Below are positions 46,840 to 58,027 of a stretch of 64,000 nucleotides of DNA, one piece after another. The number at the start of each line of letters is the position of its first letter. The stretch's first letter is position 1. The notes beneath the pieces were generated by a model, which had not been told where the DNA came from, did no database searches, and worked only from the letters and a program-made list of their open reading frames with translations. The stretch covers positions 62,001 through 126,000 of the forward strand of contig NZ_NPDS01000004.1 in assembly GCF_002811925.1 (NCBI RefSeq), in the 5' to 3' direction. This DNA is from Leptospira barantonii. Its GTDB lineage: Bacteria > Spirochaetota > Leptospiria > Leptospirales > Leptospiraceae. The position numbers and the translations under genes were made by a program.

Positions 46840-48585
46840 TTAGAGTTCGTTTACGTCCACCAGTAAAAAGTTCGGGGAAATCTGTTTTAATTTCCGTTTC
46901 GAATAAGAACCGTTATCCGAAATAGCTTTTTGTTTCCATACGAGTTCGTCCCTTGTGTTAGGTCCGTTCAATACTTTTTGATAGTAGTGATTCGCGGATT
47001 TTTTCAACCCGATCGCGGAATGAGTTCGAGCGAGCCATAGATTGGCTTGATTTTTTCTAAACGAACCCGATTCGAAAGAAGCCGACTCTTCCAGAAGACG
47101 GATCGCCTCTTTCCATTCTCCCGTTTCCAGTTTGAGAATCGCTTGTAAAAACGAAATCGACGGATCCTTCGAGGAAATCTTTTTCGCCTTGCCCAATTCG
47201 GAAAAGATTTCGTTTACGCCTCCCAGCTTCGGGTCGTCGTTGATCAACATTGCGTTTTTATAATATTCAATCGCGGTTTCGGATGTCGTAGTTTTTTTCT
47301 TTCCGGTTTTGTTTTTCGAATTCGAAATTTCATTCGGGCCTACGATCTTATAACCTGGGTTTTTTTCCCAAGAAATCGGGATTTCCAAATAAGGCCCGTC
47401 TCCGGTCGGCGCTACTCCGATGGAAACGTATAACTTACCGGCTTCCGGACTCATCACGACGGATTTTACGGATGTGATCTGACGAATCGTGGAACCCATG
47501 ATTCTCGATTCTCCGCTACTCGGATCGATCGTGTCGCTTAACAATTCTTGTAAATTTTTTACGCTTGTTCCTTTGGATCTTGTCTCCGCGAGAATTTGGT
47601 GAGCGCGTTTGTATCTTCCCACGGTGTGATTGTTAAAAACGGGGGAGGCGAGAATTTCTCCGTTTTGAAGACGAGGACTTAGATAGTGATTCGTATTCAC
47701 GAAAGATTCTCCGCCCGGTTGAGAATACGTCACGTCCACGTCTCCGAAATTGGTTTCGATTACCGCGGCCTTCGAACCTTTTTCCTTACAGCTCGTAACG
47801 ATCGCTCCCCAAGTGGAGTTGATCTTATGTTTTTGCGCGATTTCGACCGCCTGAGCGATGTTATGCGCTTCGGAAATAATTTTATGTCCGAAGTCGATCA
47901 CTCCCAAACCTTTGGAGCCGATTTTTTTGTGAAAACGGGTATGAAACGATAACGTCAAACCCGCTTCGTTAAACGCGGTGATGCCCGGTGCGTCCGCTCC
48001 TCTGCAAGTGATATAACCGTAACGAAGACCTTGAGTTGGTGTACAAAAAACAACGATGGGTCTTAGATCCCAAACGTCCACTCCCGGAAAATCGAAGTTG
48101 CGCGCGTGGTATAACATACCGTCTTCGCTGTGATTTCCCCAAACCGCCGCGCTTGTACAAGCCGGAACCAGTTGGGTTTTGCCGAACTCTCCGATATGTG
48201 CGAGCTCGGGTAACATTTGAATCAAACCTAAGAGACCGACGGAGTTTTGAAACGCATCCATCGTAAAAAGATCCTTTTCGATTTTGGAAGTTTTGCCCGC
48301 GGCTTCCAGAGCCGCGATCGTCCGTTTGGAAAATTCATCGGGTCTATGTTTTCTCATTTGATTCTGAGAGAATTTGAGATACATGGATAAGAATCCTTTT
48401 GCAAGAAAGTTGCGACGATTCCGAGGAAGACTTCCTAAAAGTAAGTTGCGGGCCATAACCGGATAAAAATCGAAGATCGGATCGTATTGACCGATGTTCT
48501 GCATGATCTCGCCGAATTGACGTCCCATTTCTTCCTGGGTTCCTTTCAATTGTAATATCGCAAGCGGATGTGTTTGACGTTTCAT
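46840..48585 (-). CDS. C45-family Ntn acyltransferase/hydrolase with TPR tail
   Basis: 581 residues. The N-terminal part resembles acyl-CoA:6-aminopenicillanate acyltransferase family (peptidase C45) proteins. The sequence LVPACTSAAVWGNH places the nucleophilic Cys at 143, where autoprocessing exposes it; LYHARNFDFPG and GITAFNEAGLTLSFHTRFH follow as in the family. Residues about 450-570 are TPR-like (EIFSELGKAKKISSKDPSIS, NLWLARTHSAIGLKKSANHY). The substrate, amide or ester, is unknown. Operon with the NTF2-like gene. Confidence 0.8.
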   Translation of the reverse strand: MKRQTHPLAILQLKGTQEEMGRQFGEIMQNIGQYDPIFDFYPVMARNLLLGSLPRNRRNFLAKGFLSMYLKFSQNQMRKHRPDEFSKRTIAALEAAGKTSKIEKDLFTMDAFQNSVGLLGLIQMLPELAHIGEFGKTQLVPACTSAAVWGNHSEDGMLYHARNFDFPGVDVWDLRPIVVFCTPTQGLRYGYITCRGADAPGITAFNEAGLTLSFHTRFHKKIGSKGLGVIDFGHKIISEAHNIAQAVEIAQKHKINSTWGAIVTSCKEKGSKAAVIETNFGDVDVTYSQPGGESFVNTNHYLSPRLQNGEILASPVFNNHTVGRYKRAHQILAETRSKGTSVKNLQELLSDTIDPSSGESRIMGSTIRQITSVKSVVMSPEAGKLYVSIGVAPTGDGPYLEIPISWEKNPGYKIVGPNEISNSKNKTGKKKTTTSETAIEYYKNAMLINDDPKLGGVNEIFSELGKAKKISSKDPSISFLQAILKLETGEWKEAIRLLEESASFESGSFRKNQANLWLARTHSAIGLKKSANHYYQKVLNGPNTRDELVWKQKAISDNGSYSKRKLKQISPNFLLVDVNEL

Positions 48586-48624
48586 ATCGAAAATAATAAA
48601 CCGAAATGAAATCCAAGTCGACCC

Positions 48625-48658
48625 GCCCGATCGGTCGGGCCGTGCGATCCGATCGGAT
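48625..48658. promoter_or_regulatory. GC-rich palindromes in a divergent promoter region
   Basis: GCCCGA-TCGG-TCGGGC (48625-48640) and the perfect 12-bp palindrome ATCCGATCGGAT (48647-48658). They lie between the acyltransferase and AraC genes and may be regulator sites. Confidence 0.45.
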
Positions 48659-48726
48659 AGGACTTAAAATTCGAACGGATCGATCCGAATGTAAGAAGGA
48701 ACGTAAAGAACGGAGTTGAAAACGAG

Positions 48727-49833
48727 ATGGACTATTTGAATTCGAGTCTGACGTATTTTATCTATTTCGGCGCGGCCAACGCGTTCTTCTATTCCGTCTT
48801 AGAATGGATCAAAAAAACTCGGATCAACACAACCCTCATCGTAATTCTATGTATCACCGGAAGTATTCTTCTTCGATACGCTTGGTATTTTGAACCCGGT
48901 TTCGCGGAAACTCCGTATTCGTTTTTTCTATTATTCGCATGTATCACCTTGGTCGGTCCGCTCGTATACGTTTACGTAAAGTCCTATCTGCAAAAAATCT
49001 CCGAGGAAAAGACCGGGTTCCGTGAAATCGTTTCCGAATATTGGTTTCATTTTGTTCCGGCTTTGTTTTTTGCGGCATTCGAAATTCTATATTATCTGCA
49101 AGAACCGAACGTTCTGCGGGAATCTATACTACAAAGTTCCACTCGGTTTCAATGGGATAAAATTCACGTCGCCACATTGGCCACTTGTATTCAAGTTTCC
49201 TTATATTCCATTCTTTGCCTAAGGGTTTATCTGCACATTTCCCGGAAATACGAGATCTACGAATTAAAACTCGTATGGGCCATTCTTTTGCTTCCGGTTC
49301 TCGCGAACGTTTTGATCGGTTCCGCATTCTTTATCAAAAACGAGATTCTTTTCAAAACCGGTGCGTCATGTATCGTCCTCGTGATTTTGTTGATGTTCGT
49401 ATTGAGGGAGAATCATCCCGGATTTTTCAACGAGATGACGGTCGCCATACGGAACTCGAAATATCAAAATACGATTTTGTTAAGCGAAGAGATCGAAAGG
49501 GCCGATCTCCGATTGAAGGACATGATGGAAAAACGGGCCTTTTATCGGGACGGGGAATTGCGTCTGGTGGACCTCGCCGCCGGGCTCGGTTTAAGTCTAC
49601 ATCAAACGTCTCGTTATCTCAACGAGGTTCAAAAGATGAGTTTTTACGAATTGGTAAATCATTATCGGGTTCAAGAAGCCTGCAAACGATTGATCTCCGA
49701 ACCGGACAAAGGAGTTTTGGACATAGGTTACGAAGTAGGATTCAACTCCAAGTCGGCGTTCAATTCTCAGTTCGCAAAAGTCACCGGACTTTCTCCCGCA
49801 CTCTATCGTAAAAATCATTCTACATCCAAGTAG
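48727..49833 (+). CDS. AraC-family regulator with polytopic membrane N-terminus
   Basis: 368 residues. Seven hydrophobic helices (about 10-225) precede a cytoplasmic C-terminal AraC domain. HTH motifs: LRLVDLAAGLGLSLHQTSRYL and GVLDIGYEVGFNSKSAFNSQ, then FAKVTGLSPALYRK. This membrane-sensor AraC type occurs several times in Leptospira; two relatives are at 58872 and at the right edge. It is divergent from the acyltransferase operon and lies 138 bp upstream of the FecR lipoprotein. Confidence 0.86.
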   Translation: MDYLNSSLTYFIYFGAANAFFYSVLEWIKKTRINTTLIVILCITGSILLRYAWYFEPGFAETPYSFFLLFACITLVGPLVYVYVKSYLQKISEEKTGFREIVSEYWFHFVPALFFAAFEILYYLQEPNVLRESILQSSTRFQWDKIHVATLATCIQVSLYSILCLRVYLHISRKYEIYELKLVWAILLLPVLANVLIGSAFFIKNEILFKTGASCIVLVILLMFVLRENHPGFFNEMTVAIRNSKYQNTILLSEEIERADLRLKDMMEKRAFYRDGELRLVDLAAGLGLSLHQTSRYLNEVQKMSFYELVNHYRVQEACKRLISEPDKGVLDIGYEVGFNSKSAFNSQFAKVTGLSPALYRKNHSTSK

Positions 49834-49971
49834 AAGTTCGACGTTTCTATAAATCGGTAAGTAATTCTACCTTTCGCAAAACGAATCCGAAATATTTCGT
49901 TTGCCTTTTCGGAATCCAAACGCATCTTATGGAGTTCGATTCGAAGTCCGAATAAGGATAGTGGAGAATTT

Positions 49972-50670
49972 ATGAAAAGAATATCGGCGGTGATCGTTGT
50001 CGTTTGCGCGGTCTTATCGGTGTATGATTGCGGCAAAAACAAAACCGATTCGACGAAAGGTGCGATTACCTTTATCAAAGGCGACGTTACGGTGGAAAGA
50101 GGGGATCAAAAGATCAAGGCGAATGTTTCTCAGGAAATTCAAAACGGAGACACGATCGTAACCGGATCGAAGTCCGTTGTGTCTCTTTCTTTTGGGGAGA
50201 ATTCTTACGTGATCGAAATCCAATCCGATTCCCGTTTTCAAGTAAAGGAAGAGCCGGACGAAAAATCATTCTATCAAAACAAGGGAAGTTCTTGGATCTT
50301 AACGAACAAACTTCTCAAGGGCGAGAAGATGAGTCTTCATACTCCGACCAATACTGCGGGCGTACGCGGAACCAAGTTTTATACTTCGGTTTATGGGGAT
50401 ATGACCTTCATCTGTCATTGTGAGGGAAAGGTGGAGCTGGAAAACGCGCAGAGCCACGTCAAAAAAATCAACGAATCAGATTATCTTGCCGTAACGAAAG
50501 GGGATAAGACGATTTATATCACTCCGGACGATTTACAAAAATCGAATGTGCCTTACGTTCATAACCACAGTGAAATCGAAAACTCTCCTGTGGGCCAGCT
50601 GAACAAAATGACTCCGGAACAATTCCAAGTGATTTTTGCTTTGGCTCAAAAGAAACTGGCTTCTCCATAA
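49972..50670 (+). CDS. FecR-domain lipoprotein
   Basis: 232 residues. The signal ends LSVYDC, a lipobox-like Cys20. A FecR domain follows at about 28-150 ([55 protein letters not shown]). Such lipoproteins are often envelope-signalling or structural. GGAG lies 5 bp before ATG. No downstream partner on the strand. Confidence 0.85.
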   Translation: MKRISAVIVVVCAVLSVYDCGKNKTDSTKGAITFIKGDVTVERGDQKIKANVSQEIQNGDTIVTGSKSVVSLSFGENSYVIEIQSDSRFQVKEEPDEKSFYQNKGSSWILTNKLLKGEKMSLHTPTNTAGVRGTKFYTSVYGDMTFICHCEGKVELENAQSHVKKINESDYLAVTKGDKTIYITPDDLQKSNVPYVHNHSEIENSPVGQLNKMTPEQFQVIFALAQKKLASP

Positions 50671-51240
50671 CATTCAAAAAATAGAATATTCTAAAGCGTC
50701 GAGTCGATCGTAAATTTCGGTCCTCGGCGTCTTTGGGGAGAATGGAGTTTAGTGGGCTTTTCGAATCCGACGTCGGCCGATTCTCAATACAAAAACCACG
50801 AAACCTTCCTTTCCGCGTAAAACTTTCCCCTCGTGCAATCAACAAATCGACGTTAGATTCTTTGATTATCTTATTCTTTTTATAATTTGATTTCGTAAAA
50901 AATTTGGATCCGATTCGAAGATTTACAAATTGAGAATTTGTGTCTAAATTGCGTTTCAAGTTCCTGAAATGAAATCTTTCTAAGTGGTATTCGGCTTTTT
51001 TATTCGCTTTTGGTAAACAGATAACACGAACTTTGTTCCTGATCTTACAAATCCTTGAGGTATAAAAGCGATTGTCGAAATCTTCATTTTATCATCTTGG
51101 CTCTTTCAGGTTTAAACAACGAACTCTAAAAATTATCGAAATATAGAAACGTATAATTGTATCGTATTAGAAAACAATAAACAATTGCGTGGAATCAAAT
51201 TGTGTACAATTCTGCACTTGAAAAAGGCAAGTCAGATTCG
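50671..51240. other. intergenic region with weak terminator and promoter motif
   Basis: No credible gene. A possible terminator for the FecR gene pairs GCGTCGAG (50696) with CTCGGCGT (50723, one T-G pair) and is followed by CTTT. Near the right end TTGTGTACAATTCTGCA (51200) matches the recurring TTGTATAATTCTGCA motif and is placed to serve the diguanylate cyclase gene. Confidence 0.5.
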
Positions 51241-52815
51241 ATGAACGTATATCAAAGCGAAGCAAGGATTCAAAGAAGAACCATTCTCACGGTATTGGCG
51301 ATCATACCAATCTTAATCATTGGCACGTTTGTTTACGAAGCGCAAAAGATGCAGAGTGAAATTCATCGTGTCGTTTGGATGAGAGCAAAGATCGCGCAGG
51401 ATTACATTCGCAGGGTAAGCAATCAAACCAGAGCCTTGGGTTTATCCATCAGCGACTCGATGGTTTATTACGAGGATTCCGTTCCGAGCTCGAAAGTTTT
51501 ACGGAAGTTTAGGAATTATTCAAGCCTGAAATTGTTCGGGATTACCAATCAGAATCCCAGAAAAAAGGAATTTTCTCCCGCGGAATCTTCCACACCTTCC
51601 CTCGATTCGACGCAGATCACTCCGTTTTATCTTAGAGAAGTCGAGGCCGCCTTGAGTTTGAGCGGTCAGTTTGATACACTTGTTGAAAAACAAAGCGAGG
51701 TCGTATGGGCTTATTATCTTTCCGCCCAGAAATTTTTGTATGTGGCTCCTAAGTCGAAAGTCTATCGGGACGTGTTCAACGAAGGTCTTTACAAAAGACC
51801 GTTTTGGGTCGACGCAAGTCCGGAAAAAAATCCGGATCGGAAACAGATCATTACGGAACTATACGACGATATAGGCGGGCAGGGGTTGATGATTACCGTA
51901 TCGGAACCCGTTTATTATAGGGATAAGTTCATCGGGGTTGCTTCGATCGACATCGGCCTGGACGCGATGCGAAGAATTTTAGGAGTGGGTGTTTGTATCG
52001 GAGAAAGCAACCTCGTGGATGAAAATCGAAAGGTGATCGCGAAAACCCCTCCGATCGATCTAAACAATTCCACACTTCCGGTTCCGAGCGGCCCATTGGA
52101 AAGATTCTTCTTACAAGGCGGATTTTACTGGATCGTATTCGAGATCAAAAAAGACGAGATCCGTTTGGTGCATAGAATCTCCGCGATTCAATTTGTCGTT
52201 TCGATCGTAACCAATCTTCTTCCTTTTTGGGGACTTGTATGTGCGCTTGGGATCGTACTCATACTGTACATAAAGCTAAGGGCATCGATGGAACACGTTT
52301 CCAAGTTGATCCACACGGATCCGTTGACCGGAATCGCAAACCGTCGCGGATTTTTAAAACTGACGCAGAGATCCCTTGCGATCAGCAATCGTCACGGACA
52401 ATCTTGGACGGTCCTGATGATCGACATCGATCATTTCAAACAAGTCAACGATCAATTCGGTCACGACGAAGGGGATAGAATTTTAGTAAAGGTCGCGCAA
52501 ATACTCGGAACCTGTATCCGTCAGACAGACGCGGTATGTCGTTGGGGCGGAGAAGAATTCGCCGTATTCTTATTCGGAGCCAATCCGGAAGATTCCATCA
52601 ACATTGCGGAACATCTTCGCAAGGAAGTGGAGAATAAGGTTCTCTTGGAAGACGGGAAGTCCGTCACATTGAGCATAGGAATCTCGGAAGGTCAAGGCGG
52701 GAGAAGCAGTTTAGAAGGAGCATTCACGCACGCGGACCAAGCCTTGTATCAGGCGAAAACCCTGGGGAGAAATCGAGTTTGTGTATTCGACATCGGTGAA
52801 GACATACTCACCTAA
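51241..52815 (+). CDS. membrane sensor diguanylate cyclase
   Basis: I start at ATG 51241 (524 residues); the 13 codons before it include the promoter-like motif. A first helix (about 15-35) and a second (about 325-345) enclose a periplasmic sensor (Cache-like, about 40-320; [40 protein letters not shown]). The cytoplasmic GGDEF domain (about 360-520) has [22 protein letters not shown] and [10 protein letters not shown]. The inhibitory RQTD (RxxD) lies five residues before GGEEF. It should make c-di-GMP with product inhibition. Confidence 0.92.
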   Translation: MNVYQSEARIQRRTILTVLAIIPILIIGTFVYEAQKMQSEIHRVVWMRAKIAQDYIRRVSNQTRALGLSISDSMVYYEDSVPSSKVLRKFRNYSSLKLFGITNQNPRKKEFSPAESSTPSLDSTQITPFYLREVEAALSLSGQFDTLVEKQSEVVWAYYLSAQKFLYVAPKSKVYRDVFNEGLYKRPFWVDASPEKNPDRKQIITELYDDIGGQGLMITVSEPVYYRDKFIGVASIDIGLDAMRRILGVGVCIGESNLVDENRKVIAKTPPIDLNNSTLPVPSGPLERFFLQGGFYWIVFEIKKDEIRLVHRISAIQFVVSIVTNLLPFWGLVCALGIVLILYIKLRASMEHVSKLIHTDPLTGIANRRGFLKLTQRSLAISNRHGQSWTVLMIDIDHFKQVNDQFGHDEGDRILVKVAQILGTCIRQTDAVCRWGGEEFAVFLFGANPEDSINIAEHLRKEVENKVLLEDGKSVTLSIGISEGQGGRSSLEGAFTHADQALYQAKTLGRNRVCVFDIGEDILT

Positions 52816-53182
52816 TCTTTTCTATTTATAAACTGAAATCATTTAAGCTTTGTAAAAGAAAGAGTCGTATACTTGCAGATTCGATTTTAAAAAATTCTTA
52901 TCGTTATGCGACGAGTATACGATCGATAAAATATGAGCAAATCATCATATCATTTGAATCTTTTGATAAGCGAAAGATCTTGTTTTTGTCAAATATAGGT
53001 TTCTTTTCTTCGTTCTTCTTCAATCCGTACATTAAAAGATCCACATTCTACGCATTTTTAGAGGATAGTTCTCATATTTTATTTTGAGAATTCATCGAAA
53101 AGAATTTCGATTTCTTTTTCAATCGAAACGTATCATCATTCATTTAGATCGTTTTTATAGATCTCGTTTCGAGGTGAATTCA
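52816..53182. other. intergenic region between paralogous cyclases
   Basis: No gene seen. TCGTATACT (52865-52873) and AGTATACGA (52914-52922) form a perfect 9-bp inverted repeat with a 40-bp spacer, possibly two half-sites of a regulator that bends DNA. Confidence 0.4.
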
Positions 53183-54790
53183 TTGCAGTTGAAAGCTCAT
53201 ATTGGCATACAAGTTGAAAACGTAAGAGTTAAAAAAAGAATCATGTTTTCTCTTTTGGGGGCGATTCTTGTTTTGATGATTTTCTTTCTTATCTATGAAA
53301 ATTTGAGAATGGAAAGGGAAATCGATCGTATCGTCGGTATGAGATCTCGTATGATGAACGATTATATTCGAAGAGTCGGTTCACAAACGAGAGCGCTCGG
53401 TCTTTCGATCGCCGACTACGTGACTTTCAACGAAGATACTCCTGCGAACAAAGGTCTTTTGAAAGAACTCAAAGGTTATCCGAATCTAAATCGATTCGGC
53501 ATTCCTCATATCAGTCGCGAACATATTGAAGGCGCGGATGCGGGAACTCTTACCGCCGTCGGTTCAATCTCGGAGATTAATACTTCTCTTTTGAAGGAAA
53601 TCGAAGCAGCTCTGAGTTTAAGAGGTCAGTTCGAATCCTTGACCGAAAAACAAAGCGAAGTCGTCTGGGCTTACTATCTATCGAAACAAAAATTTCTGTA
53701 CATCACCCCCAAGTTCAAAGACGAAAATTATTATTTCACGGAAGAACTTTACACGGGCCCGTTTTGGACTCAGGCCAACCCTGAGGCGAATCCTACCGGC
53801 AGACAAATCATCACGGATTTATACGAAGACCTTGCCGGCAAAGGATTGATGATTACCGTATCGGAACCCGTTTACGTAAAGGGAAAGTTCATCGGTGTCG
53901 CATCGATCGACATCGGTCTCGACGCGATGCGGAGAATTTTGGATAGCGGAGATTGTATCGGCGAGAGTATGCTCATCGACGAAAACGGAAAGATCGTCGC
54001 GAAATCGAGCGCTTTCAATCTGGACGACAGGCTTTCTCCGTCCGTTGCGTCCGCGGTTATGACCCCCAAGGAATCTTTTTTCATAGACCAGGGAAGTTTT
54101 TGGATCGGATTCGAGATCAAAAGCGGCGAAATCTGGCTCGTGCACGAAATTAAAATTATTGAATATGTTGTTTTTATAATAAAGAATCTTCTTCCTTTTT
54201 GGGCGCTCGTACTTACGTTTTCCATCGTTTTGATTCTTTATATCAAGCTGAGATCCTCCATGAATCAGGTTTCCACTTTGATTCATACGGATCCGTTGAC
54301 CGGAATTTGGAATCGCAGAGGATTTCTAAAATTGACTCAGAAGTCGCTCGCCATCGGAAACCGACACGGAAAGGATTGGACGATCCTCATGATCGACATC
54401 GATCATTTCAAACAGGTCAACGACAAGTTCGGACACGAGACCGGCGATAAAACCTTGGTGAAGGTCGCGCAGGTTCTCAGTCATTCCATTCGTCAGAGCG
54501 ACGCGGTTTGTCGATGGGGCGGGGAAGAATTCGCCGTCTTCCTATTCGGAGCAAATCAGAAGGATTCTGAAAATATCGCGGAAAATCTTCGTAAGGAAGT
54601 GGAAACCCAGGTCCATCTGGAAGACGGAAGCGCGGTTACATTGAGTATAGGAATTTCTCAGGGAAAACAAAACTTGGAAGAATCGTTTGCCGACGCGGAT
54701 CAAGCCTTGTATCGAGCAAAGGGCGCCGGAAGAAATCGAGTTTGTGTTTTTGATCCGAAAGTGTTTTCCAATTCGGAATCCAAAATTTAA
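53183..54790 (+). CDS. membrane sensor diguanylate cyclase (tandem paralogue)
   Basis: I start at TTG 53183, which has GAGGTG 6 bp upstream and brings the N-terminus in line with the paralogue; the frame is open back to 53084. 535 residues: helices (about 20-40 and 335-355) enclose a Cache-like sensor almost parallel to the previous protein ([20 protein letters not shown]). The GGDEF domain has [22 protein letters not shown] and [10 protein letters not shown] with RQSD as I-site. A duplication is obvious. Confidence 0.9.
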   Translation: MQLKAHIGIQVENVRVKKRIMFSLLGAILVLMIFFLIYENLRMEREIDRIVGMRSRMMNDYIRRVGSQTRALGLSIADYVTFNEDTPANKGLLKELKGYPNLNRFGIPHISREHIEGADAGTLTAVGSISEINTSLLKEIEAALSLRGQFESLTEKQSEVVWAYYLSKQKFLYITPKFKDENYYFTEELYTGPFWTQANPEANPTGRQIITDLYEDLAGKGLMITVSEPVYVKGKFIGVASIDIGLDAMRRILDSGDCIGESMLIDENGKIVAKSSAFNLDDRLSPSVASAVMTPKESFFIDQGSFWIGFEIKSGEIWLVHEIKIIEYVVFIIKNLLPFWALVLTFSIVLILYIKLRSSMNQVSTLIHTDPLTGIWNRRGFLKLTQKSLAIGNRHGKDWTILMIDIDHFKQVNDKFGHETGDKTLVKVAQVLSHSIRQSDAVCRWGGEEFAVFLFGANQKDSENIAENLRKEVETQVHLEDGSAVTLSIGISQGKQNLEESFADADQALYRAKGAGRNRVCVFDPKVFSNSESKI

Positions 54791-55127
54791 TCATATTCAA
54801 AATATTGAATTCACTCCAACCCCGATTTATACCAAAACGGGTTCTCTTCATGTTATAACTCCGCAGAGAATTAAACTTCACTTTATCTCTTTTGTTTAAA
54901 ACACCAAATTAAAAATCATTCACGTTATCCGCGCGTGTACGTTTAAAAAAGAAAGTTCTAAAATCAATGTTAGTTGATTGAAAGTTCCGCTTCGTATAAA
55001 AATGCGAAATCAGTCCCGACAATTCGTAAGGATCACGGAAGAATGATTCATAAAATTCTTCTTCGGTTTCAATGTCGGAACTATAGAGTCCTGATTGCAA
55101 AGGGAACAAAATTTAAAACATAAATCT
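54791..55127. other. intergenic region, no convincing gene
   Basis: 337 bp. A minus-strand frame (54909-55109) exists but has a TTG start without a ribosome binding site. No clear terminator or repeat was found. Confidence 0.4.
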
Positions 55128-56852
55128 ATGAAAATGACAGAAAAACATCAGAAAGTTCAAAATTCAAATTTGAATATCAGACCCGTAATTTTGGTGGTCG
55201 ATGACGAGATCGTCATTCTAGCGAGCGTTAAGTATGCGATCGAAGCCGCCTTTGGGAATCAATACGAAATCGAAGTCGCGGAAAGCGGAGAGATCGCGCT
55301 TAAAATATTAGAACATTATAAACAAGCTCAGGTCGACGTTCCTTTGGTCATCTGCGACCAACTCTTACGAGGTATCAACGGGGACGAACTTCTGGTTCAA
55401 ATTCATCAAAAATATCCGCAGACGTATAAGGTTATGCTTACCGGTTACGCTTCCGCCAAAGCCTTGGGGAACGCACTCAACAACGCGAATCTGTATCGAT
55501 ATCTTGCCAAACCCTGGGATCGGGACGATTTGATTCTCACGATAACCGAGGCAGTAAAAGCGTATTTTCAAAACTGCAAGGTTTTGGAACTCAGCTCCAA
55601 GTTGGAAGAGACGTATCTATTCAACCGTGAAACTTTGTTTCCGAATTTCGAAAATTTAAAACGAAGAATCGATCGTAGACTGGTGGAAAACGAGTCTTCG
55701 TCTATGGCTCTTATCAGAATCGAATCTTTCGGATCGATCGCGGAAAATTTCGGAATCGAGACGTATAGGAAAATGTTAAGCGAATTCCTCTCCTTGTTGA
55801 ATTCTTTCGTAGGTCATAGCGGAGAAATCTTTCATATATACGACAATATGGTCGCGGTACTTACGAAGATCGACGAGGATAAATTCTATTCTTTATTGAG
55901 CGCATTTCGGATTTTTCTACGTTCCGAATGTATCGAAGTGGACGGGATTTCCTTTCAAGTTAAGATTTCGATCGGAGTTTCATCGGATCAATCCGACGTT
56001 TACGACAAGGCGAGATTGGCTATGATGACGGCTGGAAACGATTCGTCCGCGGAATACATTTCCTATTCGGAAACGACCAATAAGGTGGATCGGATCTACG
56101 CGAATCTGAAGTTGGGAAAAAAATTCAACGAGGCTCTTACCGCCGGGAACGTCATTCCTTACTTCCAGGGAATCTACGACAACAAACTTAAGAAAATTAC
56201 GAAATACGAATGTTTGGCGAGAATCATGGAAGGGACTCAGATCTACAACCCCGGGATTTTTATCCCGATCGCAAAGTCGACCGGGTTGATTCGCCTTCTT
56301 ACTCCCTTGATGGTCGAAAAAACGTTTCGTTATTTTTCCAAACATCCGGATTATTCTTTCTCCATCAATATCACCGAATCGGATCTGGAAAAAAAGGGTT
56401 TTCCGCTTTGGGTGATGAATCGACTTCTTCATTACGGAATTTCTTCCGATCGGGTGATCTTCGAGATACTGGAGAATGATCGTTGGAACGGTGCTTCCAA
56501 TTCCACTCGATCCCTTCAGGAATTGAAGGAAATCGGTTGTAAGATCGCGATCGACGACTTCGGAGTGGAGCAGTCCAACTTCGAAAGGTTGATCGAAATT
56601 CAACCGAACTTTATCAAAATCGACGGAAAGTTCATTCAAGGAATTCATGAAAATCGAACCTCGTATCGATTGGCTTCCGCGATTACGGAAATGGCCCATG
56701 CACTCGGCGCGCAAGTGGTCGCGGAATTCGTATCGAACGAGGAAGAATTAGCCGCTGTGATGTCGCTTAACATCGACTATTCACAGGGTTATTATTTGAT
56801 GGAGCCTGCGGAAGAGATCGCATTTGCCGATTCTATTCTGGATCTTGTATGA
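55128..56852 (+). CDS. REC-degenerate GGDEF-EAL response regulator
   Basis: I start at ATG 55128 (574 residues); no Shine-Dalgarno sequence is clear. REC domain (about 18-140): [11 protein letters not shown], phospho-acceptor Asp in [16 protein letters not shown] and YLAKPWD. The middle (about 185-320) is GGDEF-like, but its signature reads IYDNM, so it is not catalytic. The EAL domain (about 335-570) retains the Glu of [54 protein letters not shown] and YSQGYYL, so c-di-GMP hydrolysis is likely. Probably balances the two upstream cyclases. Confidence 0.88.
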   Translation: MKMTEKHQKVQNSNLNIRPVILVVDDEIVILASVKYAIEAAFGNQYEIEVAESGEIALKILEHYKQAQVDVPLVICDQLLRGINGDELLVQIHQKYPQTYKVMLTGYASAKALGNALNNANLYRYLAKPWDRDDLILTITEAVKAYFQNCKVLELSSKLEETYLFNRETLFPNFENLKRRIDRRLVENESSSMALIRIESFGSIAENFGIETYRKMLSEFLSLLNSFVGHSGEIFHIYDNMVAVLTKIDEDKFYSLLSAFRIFLRSECIEVDGISFQVKISIGVSSDQSDVYDKARLAMMTAGNDSSAEYISYSETTNKVDRIYANLKLGKKFNEALTAGNVIPYFQGIYDNKLKKITKYECLARIMEGTQIYNPGIFIPIAKSTGLIRLLTPLMVEKTFRYFSKHPDYSFSINITESDLEKKGFPLWVMNRLLHYGISSDRVIFEILENDRWNGASNSTRSLQELKEIGCKIAIDDFGVEQSNFERLIEIQPNFIKIDGKFIQGIHENRTSYRLASAITEMAHALGAQVVAEFVSNEEELAAVMSLNIDYSQGYYLMEPAEEIAFADSILDLV

Positions 56853-56977
56853 ATCTTTCCCTCAGGCTATAAGCTGAAAGGCTTTTTGCCAAGTAATTTG
56901 TTACACTTCCTATAACACAAAGAGATTCTTTTCGCTTGGGTCGAGAGGAAAGAATCGTCCATGTTTCGGGAGTTGCA

Positions 56978-57379
56978 ATGAATCAGACCATTACGATCGG
57001 ATACGAATTGAAGGAAATGCAAATCAATACGGTCCGTTATAAACTTATAGTGATAGAATTTACGGGTGTGGTGAATCACGAAACCTTGAAGGGAATCCCC
57101 GCCAAGTTGAGTTCCATTTTTCACGAGATGGAAGGAATGTTGGTCTTGGATATTCGAAGAGTCGCCAATCTCAATTCGGAATTTATACGCGCTTTTACGG
57201 GAATTCTGCATACGATTTCCGAAAAATTCAATCGGTATTTTATCATGACCGAAGATATGAAAGTCTACAATTGGGTTATGAACTACAATAAGCTCAAGGA
57301 AGTCGATCCGGTATTGGGTTTTGACGATCTTAGAAGAGCTCTGGAGTTGGATTCTTTGATTCAAGAATTCGGTCTTTGA
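56978..57379 (+). CDS. STAS-like small protein
   Basis: I start at ATG 56978 with GGAG upstream. 133 residues: strand-helix alternation ([60 protein letters not shown]) like a STAS or SpoIIAA-type domain. The [11 protein letters not shown] loop occupies the place of the phospho-Ser loop of anti-sigma antagonists. It follows the EAL protein at 125 bp and may read out the same signalling state. The family call is moderate. Confidence 0.6.
   Translation: MNQTITIGYELKEMQINTVRYKLIVIEFTGVVNHETLKGIPAKLSSIFHEMEGMLVLDIRRVANLNSEFIRAFTGILHTISEKFNRYFIMTEDMKVYNWVMNYNKLKEVDPVLGFDDLRRALELDSLIQEFGL

Positions 57380-58027
<648 letters not shown>

Noticed and set aside
50519..50959. Minus-strand 146-residue reading frame overlapping the FecR gene
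   Set aside because: Overlaps a well supported gene, composition is basic and irregular, no ribosome binding site or family.
54909..55109. Minus-strand 66-residue frame in the gap before the REC-EAL gene
   Set aside because: TTG start without ribosome binding site and no recognisable domain; kept only as a remark.
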